Shown: positions 19,475 to 28,093 of the stretch, one piece after another
Layout of the letters: every line of letters begins with the position of its first letter
How positions within the stretch are numbered: position 1 is the first letter of the stretch
Source: Fidelibacterota bacterium
GTDB taxonomy: Bacteria; Fidelibacterota; Marinisomatia; SCGC-AAA003-L08; JACNLC01
Assembly (NCBI GenBank): GCA_018657495.1
Contig: JABHXA010000007.1
Location: 1 to 64,000 of the forward strand
DNA length: 64,000 nucleotides
Direction: 5' to 3'
Notes under the pieces: generated by a model
Databases searched by the model: none
What the model saw: the letters and a program-made list of their open reading frames with translations, nothing else
Told to the model about the DNA's origin: nothing
Made by a program: the position numbers and the translations under genes

Positions 19475-20059
19475 TTAATTTGCCTGCCAACTGATTTTTA
19501 ATTTTTTTAGTGCTCTGTTTTTGATACTGCTGATGGTGTTCAAAGGGTATTTCATCATTTCAGCTATTTCTCTTTCCTTATAACCCTGAAAATAATAATA
19601 ATGGATGATGGTTTTTTCGATATCTCTCAACCCTGAAATCATATGCATCAGCGTTATGGATTGAATAACTGATTCCGGTTGGGGGCCATTGGCAATTCCG
19701 GGATTATTTTCTATGAAACCCTCGCTATCATAATCATTCTGTCCCTGAAATTTTGAACGACGGTAATATGCAGAGCCAAAATAATCTTTTACCAGGTTGA
19801 TAACCATTCTGTAGAGATAAGTACTAAATTCTGAATCACCTTTCCAGAGTTTGATTCTTCTCATATCATCCTCAAACAATTTTAAAAAAACCGTTTGAAA
19901 AAGATCTGAAATCTCCGGCTGATTCAGTCCCCGATACAGATTCAGGGCACCATATACATATTTCCCTCCAAGGTCAACAAAATGTTTTTGGGCATCCTTG
20001 TCACCATCGATAACCTTTGTGATTAAGTATTTATCTATTTTTTTAATTTTCGAGTACAT
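19475..20059 (-). CDS. ECF-type RNA polymerase sigma factor
   Basis: The protein has 194 residues, usual for ECF sigma factors. The sigma region 2 signature is seen around residues 50-100 (DLFQTVFLKLFEDD, FSTYLYRMVINLVKDYF). Region 4 lies at about 140-190 (LRDIEKTIIHYYYFQGYKEREIAEMM, then a recognition-helix-like NTISSIKNRALKKLK). It is the first gene of the unit sigma, anti-sigma-like, CHAT protease. It is divergent from the AbrB/B3-like gene, with 69 bp between them. It probably directs a small stress or envelope regulon and its own operon. ECF subgroup not assigned. Confidence 0.9.
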   Translation of the reverse strand: MYSKIKKIDKYLITKVIDGDKDAQKHFVDLGGKYVYGALNLYRGLNQPEISDLFQTVFLKLFEDDMRRIKLWKGDSEFSTYLYRMVINLVKDYFGSAYYRRSKFQGQNDYDSEGFIENNPGIANGPQPESVIQSITLMHMISGLRDIEKTIIHYYYFQGYKEREIAEMMKYPLNTISSIKNRALKKLKISWQAN

Positions 20060-20128
20060 GTAACATAATTAGTATTTGATTAAGACGATGAATCTTTTTA
20101 ACTTCTTTCCATAAATATTTATTTAGAC

Positions 20129-20593
20129 ATGAAATTTATTAGAGTTCAGATACAAAAACATAAGGGAAAGCATTATATAAAGCTTCCAAAAACTTTAGTT
20201 AAGGATTCAAAATTATCCGATGGAGATGAAATTGAAATATCTATTCGGAATCCAAAATTAACATCTCAGACAAATCTTTGGGAAAAAGATTATGAAATCA
20301 GCCCAACGATTGAATACGCTCTTTCCTCCGAAACGATGACAATGAACATGCGCAGTAAGGTTTATGTACCGATTGAGTACAGATATATTTTCCCGCCATC
20401 ATTAACCGATTTCATTCTAGAGACGAACGCAGGCAACTTCCAGACCCATATCAATCATGAAGGATATATCACAAAAGGCATGAAGTCATGGTTTATCGTC
20501 AATCAATCCCTGGAAGAAAACGATATTCTTTGTTTTGAAAAGTTAGATGGTAGTCAAAAGCGATATAAACTTCTGTTCATAAAAAGTAAGTAG
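20129..20593 (+). CDS. Putative AbrB/B3-like DNA-binding regulator
   Basis: Unfamiliar 154-residue protein. The first about 40 residues (VQIQKHKGKHYIKLPKTLV, then LSDGDEIEI) resemble an AbrB/MazE-type swapped-hairpin DNA-binding domain. The C-terminal half (about 72-153, with ITKGMKSWFIVN, LEENDILCFEK and YKLLFI) is reminiscent of the B3/EcoRII-N pseudobarrel, in which a GW/WF strand precedes L-x-x-x-D-x-x-x-F-E. Both folds bind DNA. It is transcribed away from the ECF sigma operon across a 69-bp shared upstream region, so it may regulate it. No strong Shine-Dalgarno. Assignment tentative. Confidence 0.55.
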   Translation: MKFIRVQIQKHKGKHYIKLPKTLVKDSKLSDGDEIEISIRNPKLTSQTNLWEKDYEISPTIEYALSSETMTMNMRSKVYVPIEYRYIFPPSLTDFILETNAGNFQTHINHEGYITKGMKSWFIVNQSLEENDILCFEKLDGSQKRYKLLFIKSK

Positions 20594-20721
20594 CATGTCG
20601 TATGTTTTGCGAATATCTTCTCGATGTAATTCCCTTATTAATAATTCTATAATCTAGTGGAAGGAATTTATAGTTTATGGCTGCAAATAATTAAAAAATT
20701 TGAAACTTTTATGGAGATGCT

Positions 20722-20943
20722 ATGAATGTCATTATTGAATATTGTGTAAAATGAAATTATGGACCTGACTTTGACCGTGTGTCAAAACTTATCAAAAATG
20801 CCAAATCAACTGCAAAAATAACCGGTAATCCAAAACCGCCAAGATCTGGCGCTTTTGAGATAACCATAGATGGAAAACAGATTTTCTCAAAATTTGAAAG
20901 TGGCCGATTCCCTTCTGATTCAGATGTAAATTCCTGGTTTTAA
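20722..20943 (+). CDS. SelW/Rdx-family selenoprotein (in-frame UGA = selenocysteine)
   Basis: Read with TGA at 20752-20754 as selenocysteine, this gives a 73-residue protein. It begins MNVIIEYCVKUNYGPDF, where Cys8-x-x-Sec11 is the thioredoxin-like redox motif of the Rdx (SelW/SelT/SelH) family. The conserved RSGAFEI, DG-x-x-IFSKFESGRFP and a C-terminal Trp-Phe follow. GGAG lies 5 nt before the ATG. A 6-bp hairpin starts 15 nt after the UGA, where a bacterial SECIS should be. The protein family is believed to act in redox reactions; its substrate is unknown. The presence of a Sec-containing selD at 40.9 kb supports the reading. A standard gene caller would miss it or call a fragment. Confidence 0.88.
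20770..20786 (+). promoter_or_regulatory. Candidate bacterial SECIS hairpin of the SelW-like gene
   Basis: TTTGAC (20770-20775) pairs perfectly with GTCAAA (20781-20786) around the loop CGTGT. It begins 15 nt after the UGA, within the range expected for SelB-binding hairpins. Confidence 0.65.
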
Positions 20944-21015
20944 AATTATGTCATGATGGCATGACTCCTGCTTGGCAAACTATTTGTCCATAGAATCGTA
21001 TTAAATGGAGATTAT

Positions 21016-21234
21016 ATGATAAAATTTAACTATGATGCATTTTCGCAAAACTTTACCCCTCACTCTCATTCTACATGGATACCGGTGGCAAAAACGGGAG
21101 TTGGTTTTATAGTGGCAGGCTTAATAATTCTTTTATTAAAGGAATTACTAGTGGCCGTTCTTTCAACAATAGCAATAGGAATTGGAATTTATATTTTACT
21201 TGTTGCCTTTAGGATATATCAATTGAACCGATAG
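21016..21234 (+). CDS. Small two-helix membrane protein
   Basis: The family is not recognised. The 72-residue protein has a polar N-terminus (to about residue 25) and two closely spaced hydrophobic stretches: about 26-43 (TGVGFIVAGLIILLLK) and about 45-66. GGAG lies 6 nt before the ATG. It follows the selenoprotein gene by 72 bp on the same strand and ends before a strong hairpin, so the two may be cotranscribed. No function is evident beyond membrane location. Confidence 0.6.
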   Translation: MIKFNYDAFSQNFTPHSHSTWIPVAKTGVGFIVAGLIILLLKELLVAVLSTIAIGIGIYILLVAFRIYQLNR

Positions 21235-21268
21235 CAATCTTGAATTTCAGCGATTACATTTAAAAGTA

Positions 21269-21307
21269 AAATCCATCTATTTCAGACAAAATGAAATAGA
21301 TGGATTT
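21269..21307. terminator. Strong bidirectional hairpin terminator
   Basis: AAATCCATCTATTTCA (21269-21284) pairs perfectly with TGAAATAGATGGATTT (21292-21307), a 16-bp stem with a 7-nt loop. It lies between the small membrane-protein gene and the convergent cysteine peptidase gene. Confidence 0.8.
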
Positions 21308-21385
21308 ATTTAAAGAAGCGTGGAGTAGATTTTTTAGATCTGAATTATCCCAGACAATTCAATACCTGATTTAGCCGCATCCTGA

Positions 21386-22738
21386 CTAAATCTTTTCCCT
21401 TCTTAAGGCAAGGGCACCCATAGGGTCCCAAGGCGCTAATTCAACTGGTGTAGTATCATATAATTTTATTAATTCTTCTGATAAATACTTTTTGTCGATG
21501 ACTATTTCATATAGATATTCATCAAACCAGCTGTCTGTCATGAGGAAGTAACCTTTATCCCCCAATTTATCACCCCAACTATTTTCAACCCGCCATTTTG
21601 TTGATTTATCATTTTGTACATCCACCGCTGTAAATAACATAGCATGGGTCATCATACTATCACCATATTCAAGTCTGCTACATTTATCCAATGAAAAATC
21701 TGTATTCAAAACCAGGGGATAATTATATAATTCCATATCCATCACACCCAATTTTTGATGATACATTTTGCCCACATCGCATCCAAACCAGACAGCTTCA
21801 TTATTCTGAATGGATTTAATCGCATAAGATTTTAGTTTTTCTGACGGCAGGTTTATATATTTGACAATATTTCCTTCAATTACATTACCAAGAAATTTTA
21901 CCGTATAGAGCGTATCGTATTTTTTATTTCTCATGGGTGCATTAATAAGGCAGATTTTATCCCTAAGATTTATTCCAACTTGTTCCTTATAGAATTTCAA
22001 TGGTGTTAATCCCGTAAAACGTTGGAATTTTTTATCTTTATTCCGTATCTGCCAGTCGAATATTTTTGGTGGTGTGCCAAGAAACATGCAAAGCAAATTA
22101 TAAACTGTCTGCATCATTTCAGGTTTCAGTTTCCTGAGTTCATTTAATGATTGTCCTGAAGTGTATGCTTCTCTTAACTCGAAGGCAAATTCTCTAAGTT
22201 TTCGAGTTAGTAGTCGATTCAGATCACGGGTAAAACTACTTTGTTGACTTTCCGGCATGACCGTCTGCGGGACCAAACCATATTTTTCAATAAGATTTAC
22301 AAACATATCCCATTGGCCGCCATCTTGGATCGGATCTGTTAATAGGAACATTAATATTCTGCTTTCCAGATCTTCATCTATCGTATTTAAGATATTTTCA
22401 AGAAAGTAGTTTGATTTTTCGAGTTTATCCCAGAATATGAAATAATTTTGTGAAAACTCAAATTTCTCAATATTATATTTTTCGCCTAATGCCAGTCTCA
22501 TGAGATTTAATCCAGCAAATCCCCAACATCTGCCACTCTGTTTCTGGTTGGTAACTTCCATTTCTTTTTTCACAGCATCTGAATAGGTGTGATCAATAGT
22601 ACTAAATGCATCCCAATTCATGGCTATGTCTTCTATTTTAGCCCGTGATAAGGCATTTCTCACCATTAGATTTTGAGGCTGGGATTCAAATCGGTCTCTA
22701 AAATTTTTAATTTGGTCAAGTGTTAATGAAGGATTCAT
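21386..22738 (-). CDS. C1B cysteine aminopeptidase (bleomycin hydrolase/PepC family)
   Basis: This 450-residue protein has the length of the family. The papain-like active site is visible: Cys in QKQSGRCWGFAGLN (about residue 72), His in MMTHAMLFTAVD (about 364) and Asn in WRVENSWGD (about 386). Members are cytosolic hexameric peptidases that trim peptides from the N-terminus and hydrolyse bleomycin. No signal peptide is seen. AAGGAAT precedes the ATG. It is a single gene between two hairpins with no neighbour suggesting a special role. Confidence 0.93.
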   Translation of the reverse strand: MNPSLTLDQIKNFRDRFESQPQNLMVRNALSRAKIEDIAMNWDAFSTIDHTYSDAVKKEMEVTNQKQSGRCWGFAGLNLMRLALGEKYNIEKFEFSQNYFIFWDKLEKSNYFLENILNTIDEDLESRILMFLLTDPIQDGGQWDMFVNLIEKYGLVPQTVMPESQQSSFTRDLNRLLTRKLREFAFELREAYTSGQSLNELRKLKPEMMQTVYNLLCMFLGTPPKIFDWQIRNKDKKFQRFTGLTPLKFYKEQVGINLRDKICLINAPMRNKKYDTLYTVKFLGNVIEGNIVKYINLPSEKLKSYAIKSIQNNEAVWFGCDVGKMYHQKLGVMDMELYNYPLVLNTDFSLDKCSRLEYGDSMMTHAMLFTAVDVQNDKSTKWRVENSWGDKLGDKGYFLMTDSWFDEYLYEIVIDKKYLSEELIKLYDTTPVELAPWDPMGALALRREKI

Positions 22739-22885
22739 TTTTATTCCTTTTAATTGCTATTTTGATATTTTAAAATGGTTGAAATCGTTTTACAAAATTT
22801 CCTAAAATTTATGAACAACAGAATGGTTAAATAAACGAAATAGATTTTACAATTTGTGAATGAAGATAGAATTATTTCTTAAATA

Positions 22886-22915
22886 AAAGACGGTCAGGAA
22901 ACCCCGACCGTCTTT
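22886..22915 (-). terminator. Terminator of the PilX-like gene
   Basis: AAAGACGGTC (22886-22895) pairs with GACCGTCTTT (22906-22915), a 10-bp stem with a 10-nt loop, followed on the minus strand by a T-rich run (TTTTATTT). It lies 34 bp past the stop of the PilX-like gene. Confidence 0.8.
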
Positions 22916-22948
22916 ATTAATTTATCATTTGTTGCAGTATTATTTGGA

Positions 22949-24502
22949 TCAAATCTCCCTGATAGAACCACTAACAAGAGTCCAGGATTCAGTTAATCCT
23001 TCCAGTCCTACTAATCCTCCATTAAAATATTTTGAAGGAAATTTATGATTTATAACAATCGTATCATTATTAAATGTATTATTCATTATTTGATTGATAT
23101 ACATTGCACCTTTAAATATAGTATCGTTTCCATATTCAACATAGCTTTCATGATTTGGAGCATACATTATACCATAAATATTTGCAGATGAGAAGCTAAT
23201 ACTTTTATGGTTATCACCACCACCAAATGCATATAGTTGAGCAAAAATATCTCTGTTTGCTATGTCACCCTGAATATCTATTTGGCCCCTTGCATATACT
23301 TCATTTACTACTGTCGACCATAAGGATTCATCCATAACTGTTCCAAAGTTTGTGTGCCTCAGATCTACATTACCACCGCTCACAAGTATTATATTATCCG
23401 GGATTGAATTACCTGCAGGTCCATCAATATTTATATTTCCGGTAGCGACGATAATACCAGGATTCGAAGCGCTGCCATTGACATTCAATACGGTGGCATT
23501 ATTGATCCTTACATCACCATTTACATATAGTGTTCTTTGCGGATAATTATGTAAATAAAATATCGTCGTCTCGTCAAATTCACCATCGTAGTTCCAATCG
23601 ATATCCCCAATATATTTCCCTTGACTGGGATTATGAACCACATTTGCAGCAACATTAAGCAAACTGTCATATGCAGTGTGGTCAAAATCAGGTAAATCCA
23701 TTCGTTCAACGGTTTCCCAGGTGTATTGGTTACCAGAAAAAGGGTTCTCAGGCACCACTGCAGCGTTATCGGGGACCATTATATGGGTTGTATAATCGGG
23801 ATTTTTTCCGATTTCTGGTTTCGACTCAAAGTTAACAACATCAAATTCAATATTAGATCCTATATAAATATTCCCGTCAAATCTGCCTTCCCATCCGGTA
23901 AAAAGAAAATTACCATAATCAATTGAGAGGCTGTCATCAGCTCCTGGTCCGCCATCTGGGTCAACTACATTCCAATGCCAGCCCCAAATATCCTGATTTG
24001 TCCCCTGTCCATGATGCCATTGCCAGGTTCCATCACTTATGTGACGCCAACCCCGAGAGTTACCTCTTTCATATTGCCAATTTTGACTGACACGATAAAT
24101 CATTGAGTAATTGGGAAATGTCTCCACATCACAGTTATTATTGTGAAGTACACCCTCAACTGTTCGTGTCAATTCTGAAATATTAATAACGCTGACAATT
24201 CGCTTGTTACAGTCATCAATCTCTTCAAATGTAAGATCTTCCAAAAGTCCCCCCTCGGATACATCGTCATAGCCATAATCGTTGATGAGCTGATCCAGCA
24301 TACTGATGCGGGAAAGAGCCTTCCAGTATGCAATCCTTGCAGCCATAGTTCTTCCGGCAATTGTCGCGCCAGTATTTACTGTATTAAATATAAAAACAAC
24401 AATTAAACCAACAATTAATGATGATCCCAGTACGGTAATTGCAAATGCAAAACCATTCTCTTTTTGTTTATTTTTTGGATTTTTAACCTTTGGCGAGTTC
24501 AT
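22949..24502 (-). CDS. PilX-like membrane-anchored protein with beta-helical-like exodomain
   Basis: The protein has 517 residues. A basic lead is followed by a prepilin-like GFAFAITVLGSSLIVGLIVV helix (about 17-40), without the usual Glu at +5. This resembles the minor pilin PilX group, whose members often lack canonical features. Residues about 300-460 show short repeated strands (INIDGPAG, GNVDLRH, GQIDIQGDIANRD) like a polymer-forming or beta-helix region. No other pilus gene adjoins it, so it may be a surface or pseudopilus component. The family call is tentative. It ends at a clear terminator. Confidence 0.55.
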   Translation of the reverse strand: MNSPKVKNPKNKQKENGFAFAITVLGSSLIVGLIVVFIFNTVNTGATIAGRTMAARIAYWKALSRISMLDQLINDYGYDDVSEGGLLEDLTFEEIDDCNKRIVSVINISELTRTVEGVLHNNNCDVETFPNYSMIYRVSQNWQYERGNSRGWRHISDGTWQWHHGQGTNQDIWGWHWNVVDPDGGPGADDSLSIDYGNFLFTGWEGRFDGNIYIGSNIEFDVVNFESKPEIGKNPDYTTHIMVPDNAAVVPENPFSGNQYTWETVERMDLPDFDHTAYDSLLNVAANVVHNPSQGKYIGDIDWNYDGEFDETTIFYLHNYPQRTLYVNGDVRINNATVLNVNGSASNPGIIVATGNINIDGPAGNSIPDNIILVSGGNVDLRHTNFGTVMDESLWSTVVNEVYARGQIDIQGDIANRDIFAQLYAFGGGDNHKSISFSSANIYGIMYAPNHESYVEYGNDTIFKGAMYINQIMNNTFNNDTIVINHKFPSKYFNGGLVGLEGLTESWTLVSGSIREI

Positions 24503-24765
24503 GATTAGATTCCTTTTTGAGATAAGATAACAAGTTACCGGTTACATATTAATTGACTCACTTAACGTACACCATTGGACATTTCCAGAGAAGAGTTGAA
24601 CTACCATCTCACCTGATATCCTGTCAATTACGTTATGTATGTTATTCTTATTATCTAATTAATAACAATAGGGGCATCCCTGATTCTAAGGCTCGAAATA
24701 CCTGATAACCTATATGGAAAGAAGCAAATAAGGATATATTAAATTAATAAAACAACCTAGTTTGT

Positions 24766-25416
24766 TTAATCCTCGATAAAAATCAATCCCTCTTTTATAG
24801 CAAACCTGGTGAGATCCGCAACTGTAAAGAGACCCAATTTCTCCATGAGATGTTTGCGATGCGATTCAATAGTTTTGATGCTCACAAATAATAAAGCGGC
24901 AATTTCCTTGGTGGATTTCCCTTCGGAAATTAGTTGTAACACTTCTTTTTCGCGGACACTGAGAAGATCAAGATCTGATTCGTTTTCACTGATTTTTTTT
25001 ATATACTCATTGACAACCATATCGGTTATTTTTGAGCTGAGATATATCTCACCTTTCAAAACAGATCGGATAGCCTTAACCAATTCTAAAAACGCCGAAT
25101 CTTTTAGGAGATAGCCATTTGCACCGGCTCGCAAAACTCGTAGAATTACATGTTTTTCAGAATGCATGGAAAGGGCGATTATCTTCATCTTCGGAAATTC
25201 TTTATGTATTACTTCAGTGGCCTCGATCCCATTTAATTCGGGCATTGAGATATCAGTAATAACCACATCAGGTTTGAACTTTCGGGCAAATTTGATAATT
25301 GAAAATCCTTCAGCAGCATCAGCAAGCACTTTCATATCATCCTGTTGATTCAGGAGACTGATTAAGCCTTCACGAACAATTTTGTGGTCATCAGCAAGTA
25401 TAATTTTTATACTCAT
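24766..25416 (-). CDS. NarL/LuxR-family response regulator (orphan)
   Basis: This 216-residue two-domain regulator has a receiver domain at residues 1-120 with Asp9-Asp10 and the phospho-acceptor Asp55 (VVITDISMPE). A C-terminal LuxR-type helix-turn-helix spans about 148-206 (LSVREKEVLQLISEGKSTKEIA, then FVSIKTIESHRKHLMEKL). Phosphorylation by a histidine kinase would promote DNA binding. No kinase is encoded nearby, so partner and regulon cannot be named. The helix-turn-helix motif is written here in two parts; key residues are E152, G161 and T171-H178. Confidence 0.9.
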   Translation of the reverse strand: MSIKIILADDHKIVREGLISLLNQQDDMKVLADAAEGFSIIKFARKFKPDVVITDISMPELNGIEATEVIHKEFPKMKIIALSMHSEKHVILRVLRAGANGYLLKDSAFLELVKAIRSVLKGEIYLSSKITDMVVNEYIKKISENESDLDLLSVREKEVLQLISEGKSTKEIAALLFVSIKTIESHRKHLMEKLGLFTVADLTRFAIKEGLIFIED

Positions 25417-25611
25417 TTATAGTATTGCCTATTTCTAAACTTGACTAAAAATTTTATATGATCGAATAATAACATTTAATTGAATCCAAATATGAATGAT
25501 AAATTACCAACAAATATGATGCAAAGCGAACGCGATCAACCTAATTACACATTTTAATACATCTTTGTAATCCCAGCTGTAATTCGTTCAAGATGCAATA
25601 AATGAATTGAA

Positions 25612-26199
25612 TTAAAATTTTCCAAATTTTAAAAATAGCTGAGCTGATAATCCACTTAAATTAGAGTCAGATAAGTTCTCATATTCAACTCCGCTAATAT
25701 GCCGGTAGGTAATTCCACCCCCTAATCTGAATTTTTTATGGATATTTAAAATCAGGTTGATGCCAGGTTCCACAACAAAAAAGCGATCATTTGAATATTC
25801 AAAATCATCGTGATTGGTCTTATAATCTTTTACTGCAAAACGCACACCGCCAGCACCAATCATACTTTGAACACTGAAATGAAGCAATTTATTTGATGAT
25901 ATGATGTATTCCAAAAATAAACCGCCACAACCAAAGTCCAATATTAAATTTTGGAAATCACTGATGTCAACTTCATTTACCAATCCGTATGCCCTACCGC
26001 CAATGACAAAGCGATGATTTATAATCCATCCCCCCTGCCCGCCAACAAAAATGCCTGTTTCATTATTTATTTGACCAATTTGAGATAGTAGACTCACATA
26101 TCGCCCACTCTCTATATCACCCGTGAAAAGTGTTTCATCCTGAGCAGCTAACTGATTAAATAATAAAACGAAAAATAGTATAATCATTTTGTATCTCAT
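25612..26199 (-). CDS. Outer-membrane beta-barrel-like protein, unknown
   Basis: The 195-residue protein has a signal peptide (about 1-18, cut after LAAQ). Alternating strands are rich in aromatic and Gly residues, ending FLKFGKF with a C-terminal aromatic, typical of small outer-membrane barrels. HISGVEYENLSDSNLSGLSAQLFLKF near the end reads as a final strand pair. The family is not recognised with certainty. It is monocistronic. Confidence 0.6.
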   Translation of the reverse strand: MRYKMIILFFVLLFNQLAAQDETLFTGDIESGRYVSLLSQIGQINNETGIFVGGQGGWIINHRFVIGGRAYGLVNEVDISDFQNLILDFGCGGLFLEYIISSNKLLHFSVQSMIGAGGVRFAVKDYKTNHDDFEYSNDRFFVVEPGINLILNIHKKFRLGGGITYRHISGVEYENLSDSNLSGLSAQLFLKFGKF

Positions 26200-26486
26200 A
26201 CCATGCCTCTCATCTGTTAAATTGAAATAAAATTAGAATCTCCATCACCATGAATTTAATAAGTTTAAAGAGACTACAAAAGCCCATATCGCAAGTAGTA
26301 ATACTATAAAATTATCTTTACACATTATAATGAACTGGTTTTTATATATTTTCTAATAATCAAATTTGAATATTTTTATTGGAATATGATTTTAGTAATT
26401 CATTGAGTTATTTTTGTAATTTTTGGATATTTAAAAGCCTGACATCAGCATATTTATTTTTAAAATTTGAAATCGGAAGGAAAAGC

Positions 26487-27656
26487 ATGAACCTACGAAT
26501 TAACATCCCAAATTCACTAAAATTATTGGTACTTGCATTATTAATGATCCTCAACAGTTGTGATAAAGGCTCAACCTCATCTTCATTGATTAGCGGCTGT
26601 ACCGATCAGGAGGCCTGTAACTATAATAGTGACGCCAATGAAGATGATGGAAGTTGTCTATCTAACGATTGCTTTGGTAATTGTGGCGGAGATGCAGTTG
26701 TAGATTGTACGGGCATCTGCGGAGGGTCATTTGAAATTGACGATTGTGGAGATTGTTATCATCCGGTGAATGACAGCAATCACTGGAATGCTTCATGCAC
26801 TGGCTGTTTGGATCCTTTAGCAGTCAATTATAATCCAGATGCGACAATTGAAGGTAATTGCGTTTATGGTGAAAAAAGCGCTAAAAGGGGTATTGCTTTT
26901 GATCTCAGTAACGGGGCTGATTTTGAGGCAATTTCTGGTGGAATTTCCTGGTGGTATAATTGGTATTACGAAACTGATATACCGGAAAATTATTATTCCG
27001 ATTACGCTATGGATTTTATGCCAATGTTATGGGGTGGCAATACTGTTAATAGTGATATCAGCGGTGTTAAAACATATATTCTAAATCATCCTGAAATTGA
27101 ATATATGCTAGTCATGAATGAACCGAATCTAACCGATCAGGCTAACCGCACACCTTCGCAGGCAGCAGGTGATTGGCTTGTCTATGAACAAGTCATCGAG
27201 GATCTTGCCGACCTGGGTCGGACTATTTGCCTTGTTGGTCCGGCAATGAACTGGGGAACAATGAGCGGGTATTCAGACCCGGTTGATTGGTTGGATGACT
27301 TCTACCAGGCCTATCAAAATGCCAATAACGGAAACGATCCACAAATCGACTACCTCGCTTTTCACTGGTATGATTATGGTCTCAGCACACAGCTCGATCG
27401 TCTTGCTCAATACGGAAAACAAATTTGGATAACTGAAATGGCTAATTGGAATATAAATATTACTTCCTATGATGACCAGATTGAACAGATGGAAGAAATG
27501 GTAGCCATTTGTGAAAATCGTGATGATGTCTTCCGTTATGCCTGGTTTTATGGGCGAGGTGGTCCGGCAGAACATTTTACAGATATCTTAGGACCGAATC
27601 CTGGGCAATTGACCGAACTCGGAGAGGTCTATCTCAGCTTACCATATACGGATTAA
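26487..27656 (+). CDS. GH128-like (Asl1-type) glycosyl hydrolase lipoprotein
   Basis: I chose the ATG at 26487 (390 residues) because GGAAGGA precedes it and a lipoprotein signal follows at once (lipobox LNSC, Cys25). After it come Cys-rich GCTDQEACNYNSDA and GCLDPLAVNYNPDA units. The catalytic domain (about 132-388) shows KRGIAFDL, MPMLWG, NEPNL with Glu212, LAFHWY and ITEMAN with Glu317. These match the GH128/Asl1 family of beta-1,3-glucanases, with the two Glu as acid/base and nucleophile. It probably acts at the cell surface on beta-1,3-glucan such as algal laminarin. The substrate is inferred from the family. Confidence 0.85.
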   Translation: MNLRINIPNSLKLLVLALLMILNSCDKGSTSSSLISGCTDQEACNYNSDANEDDGSCLSNDCFGNCGGDAVVDCTGICGGSFEIDDCGDCYHPVNDSNHWNASCTGCLDPLAVNYNPDATIEGNCVYGEKSAKRGIAFDLSNGADFEAISGGISWWYNWYYETDIPENYYSDYAMDFMPMLWGGNTVNSDISGVKTYILNHPEIEYMLVMNEPNLTDQANRTPSQAAGDWLVYEQVIEDLADLGRTICLVGPAMNWGTMSGYSDPVDWLDDFYQAYQNANNGNDPQIDYLAFHWYDYGLSTQLDRLAQYGKQIWITEMANWNINITSYDDQIEQMEEMVAICENRDDVFRYAWFYGRGGPAEHFTDILGPNPGQLTELGEVYLSLPYTD

Positions 27657-28093
27657 TATTGTTGATTTGGTGAAAACAAAAAACATCCAGATACCATATC
27701 TTCATTAATTTTGACTGCGTATTTTCTCGACTAGGGATATGTAAAAGTATACCTTTAGACGACAATTATATTTAAGTAACAATATAGAAGGATTTTTACA
27801 GAAATCCCTTCATGTGCTATATGCAAAGAATACTACTCCTGCTCCTTTTTGCTGATTTTTGAGAATTTCTGAAATGACACTATTATTAAGCCTTAATTAA
27901 GTAAACCTTGCGATTTCAACTACATTAAATATCTTTTGATATGTTTATCAAACTATCAAATTATATATGTATTGTTATATATATTAATATTTATCTATCT
28001 TGCCTCTGTTCTTAATACGGTAATTAAATATTTTATTAAGTAAACTAGAACAAAAACACACCACAAAACATTGGCAAAAAGGAAAGAGATATT
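27657..28093. other. Intergenic region with an inverted repeat
   Basis: This 437-bp AT-rich stretch has no convincing ORF. An inverted repeat, TTTGATATGTTTATCAAA, lies at 27935-27952, about 140 bp before the downstream methyltransferase gene. It resembles a Crp/Fnr half-site pair with 6 instead of 4 central bases. The promoter of the downstream gene should lie here. No strong terminator was seen after the GH128 gene. Confidence 0.4.

Noticed and set aside
20752..20754. UGA as a true stop making the SelW-like gene a pseudogene
   Set aside because: Coding similarity continues in frame on both sides, the Sec position fits C-x-x-U exactly, and selD in the window also needs UGA recoding.
27935..27952. 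FNR box before the methyltransferase gene
   Set aside because: The half-sites are separated by six rather than four bases, so it does not match the FNR consensus; kept only as an inverted repeat.
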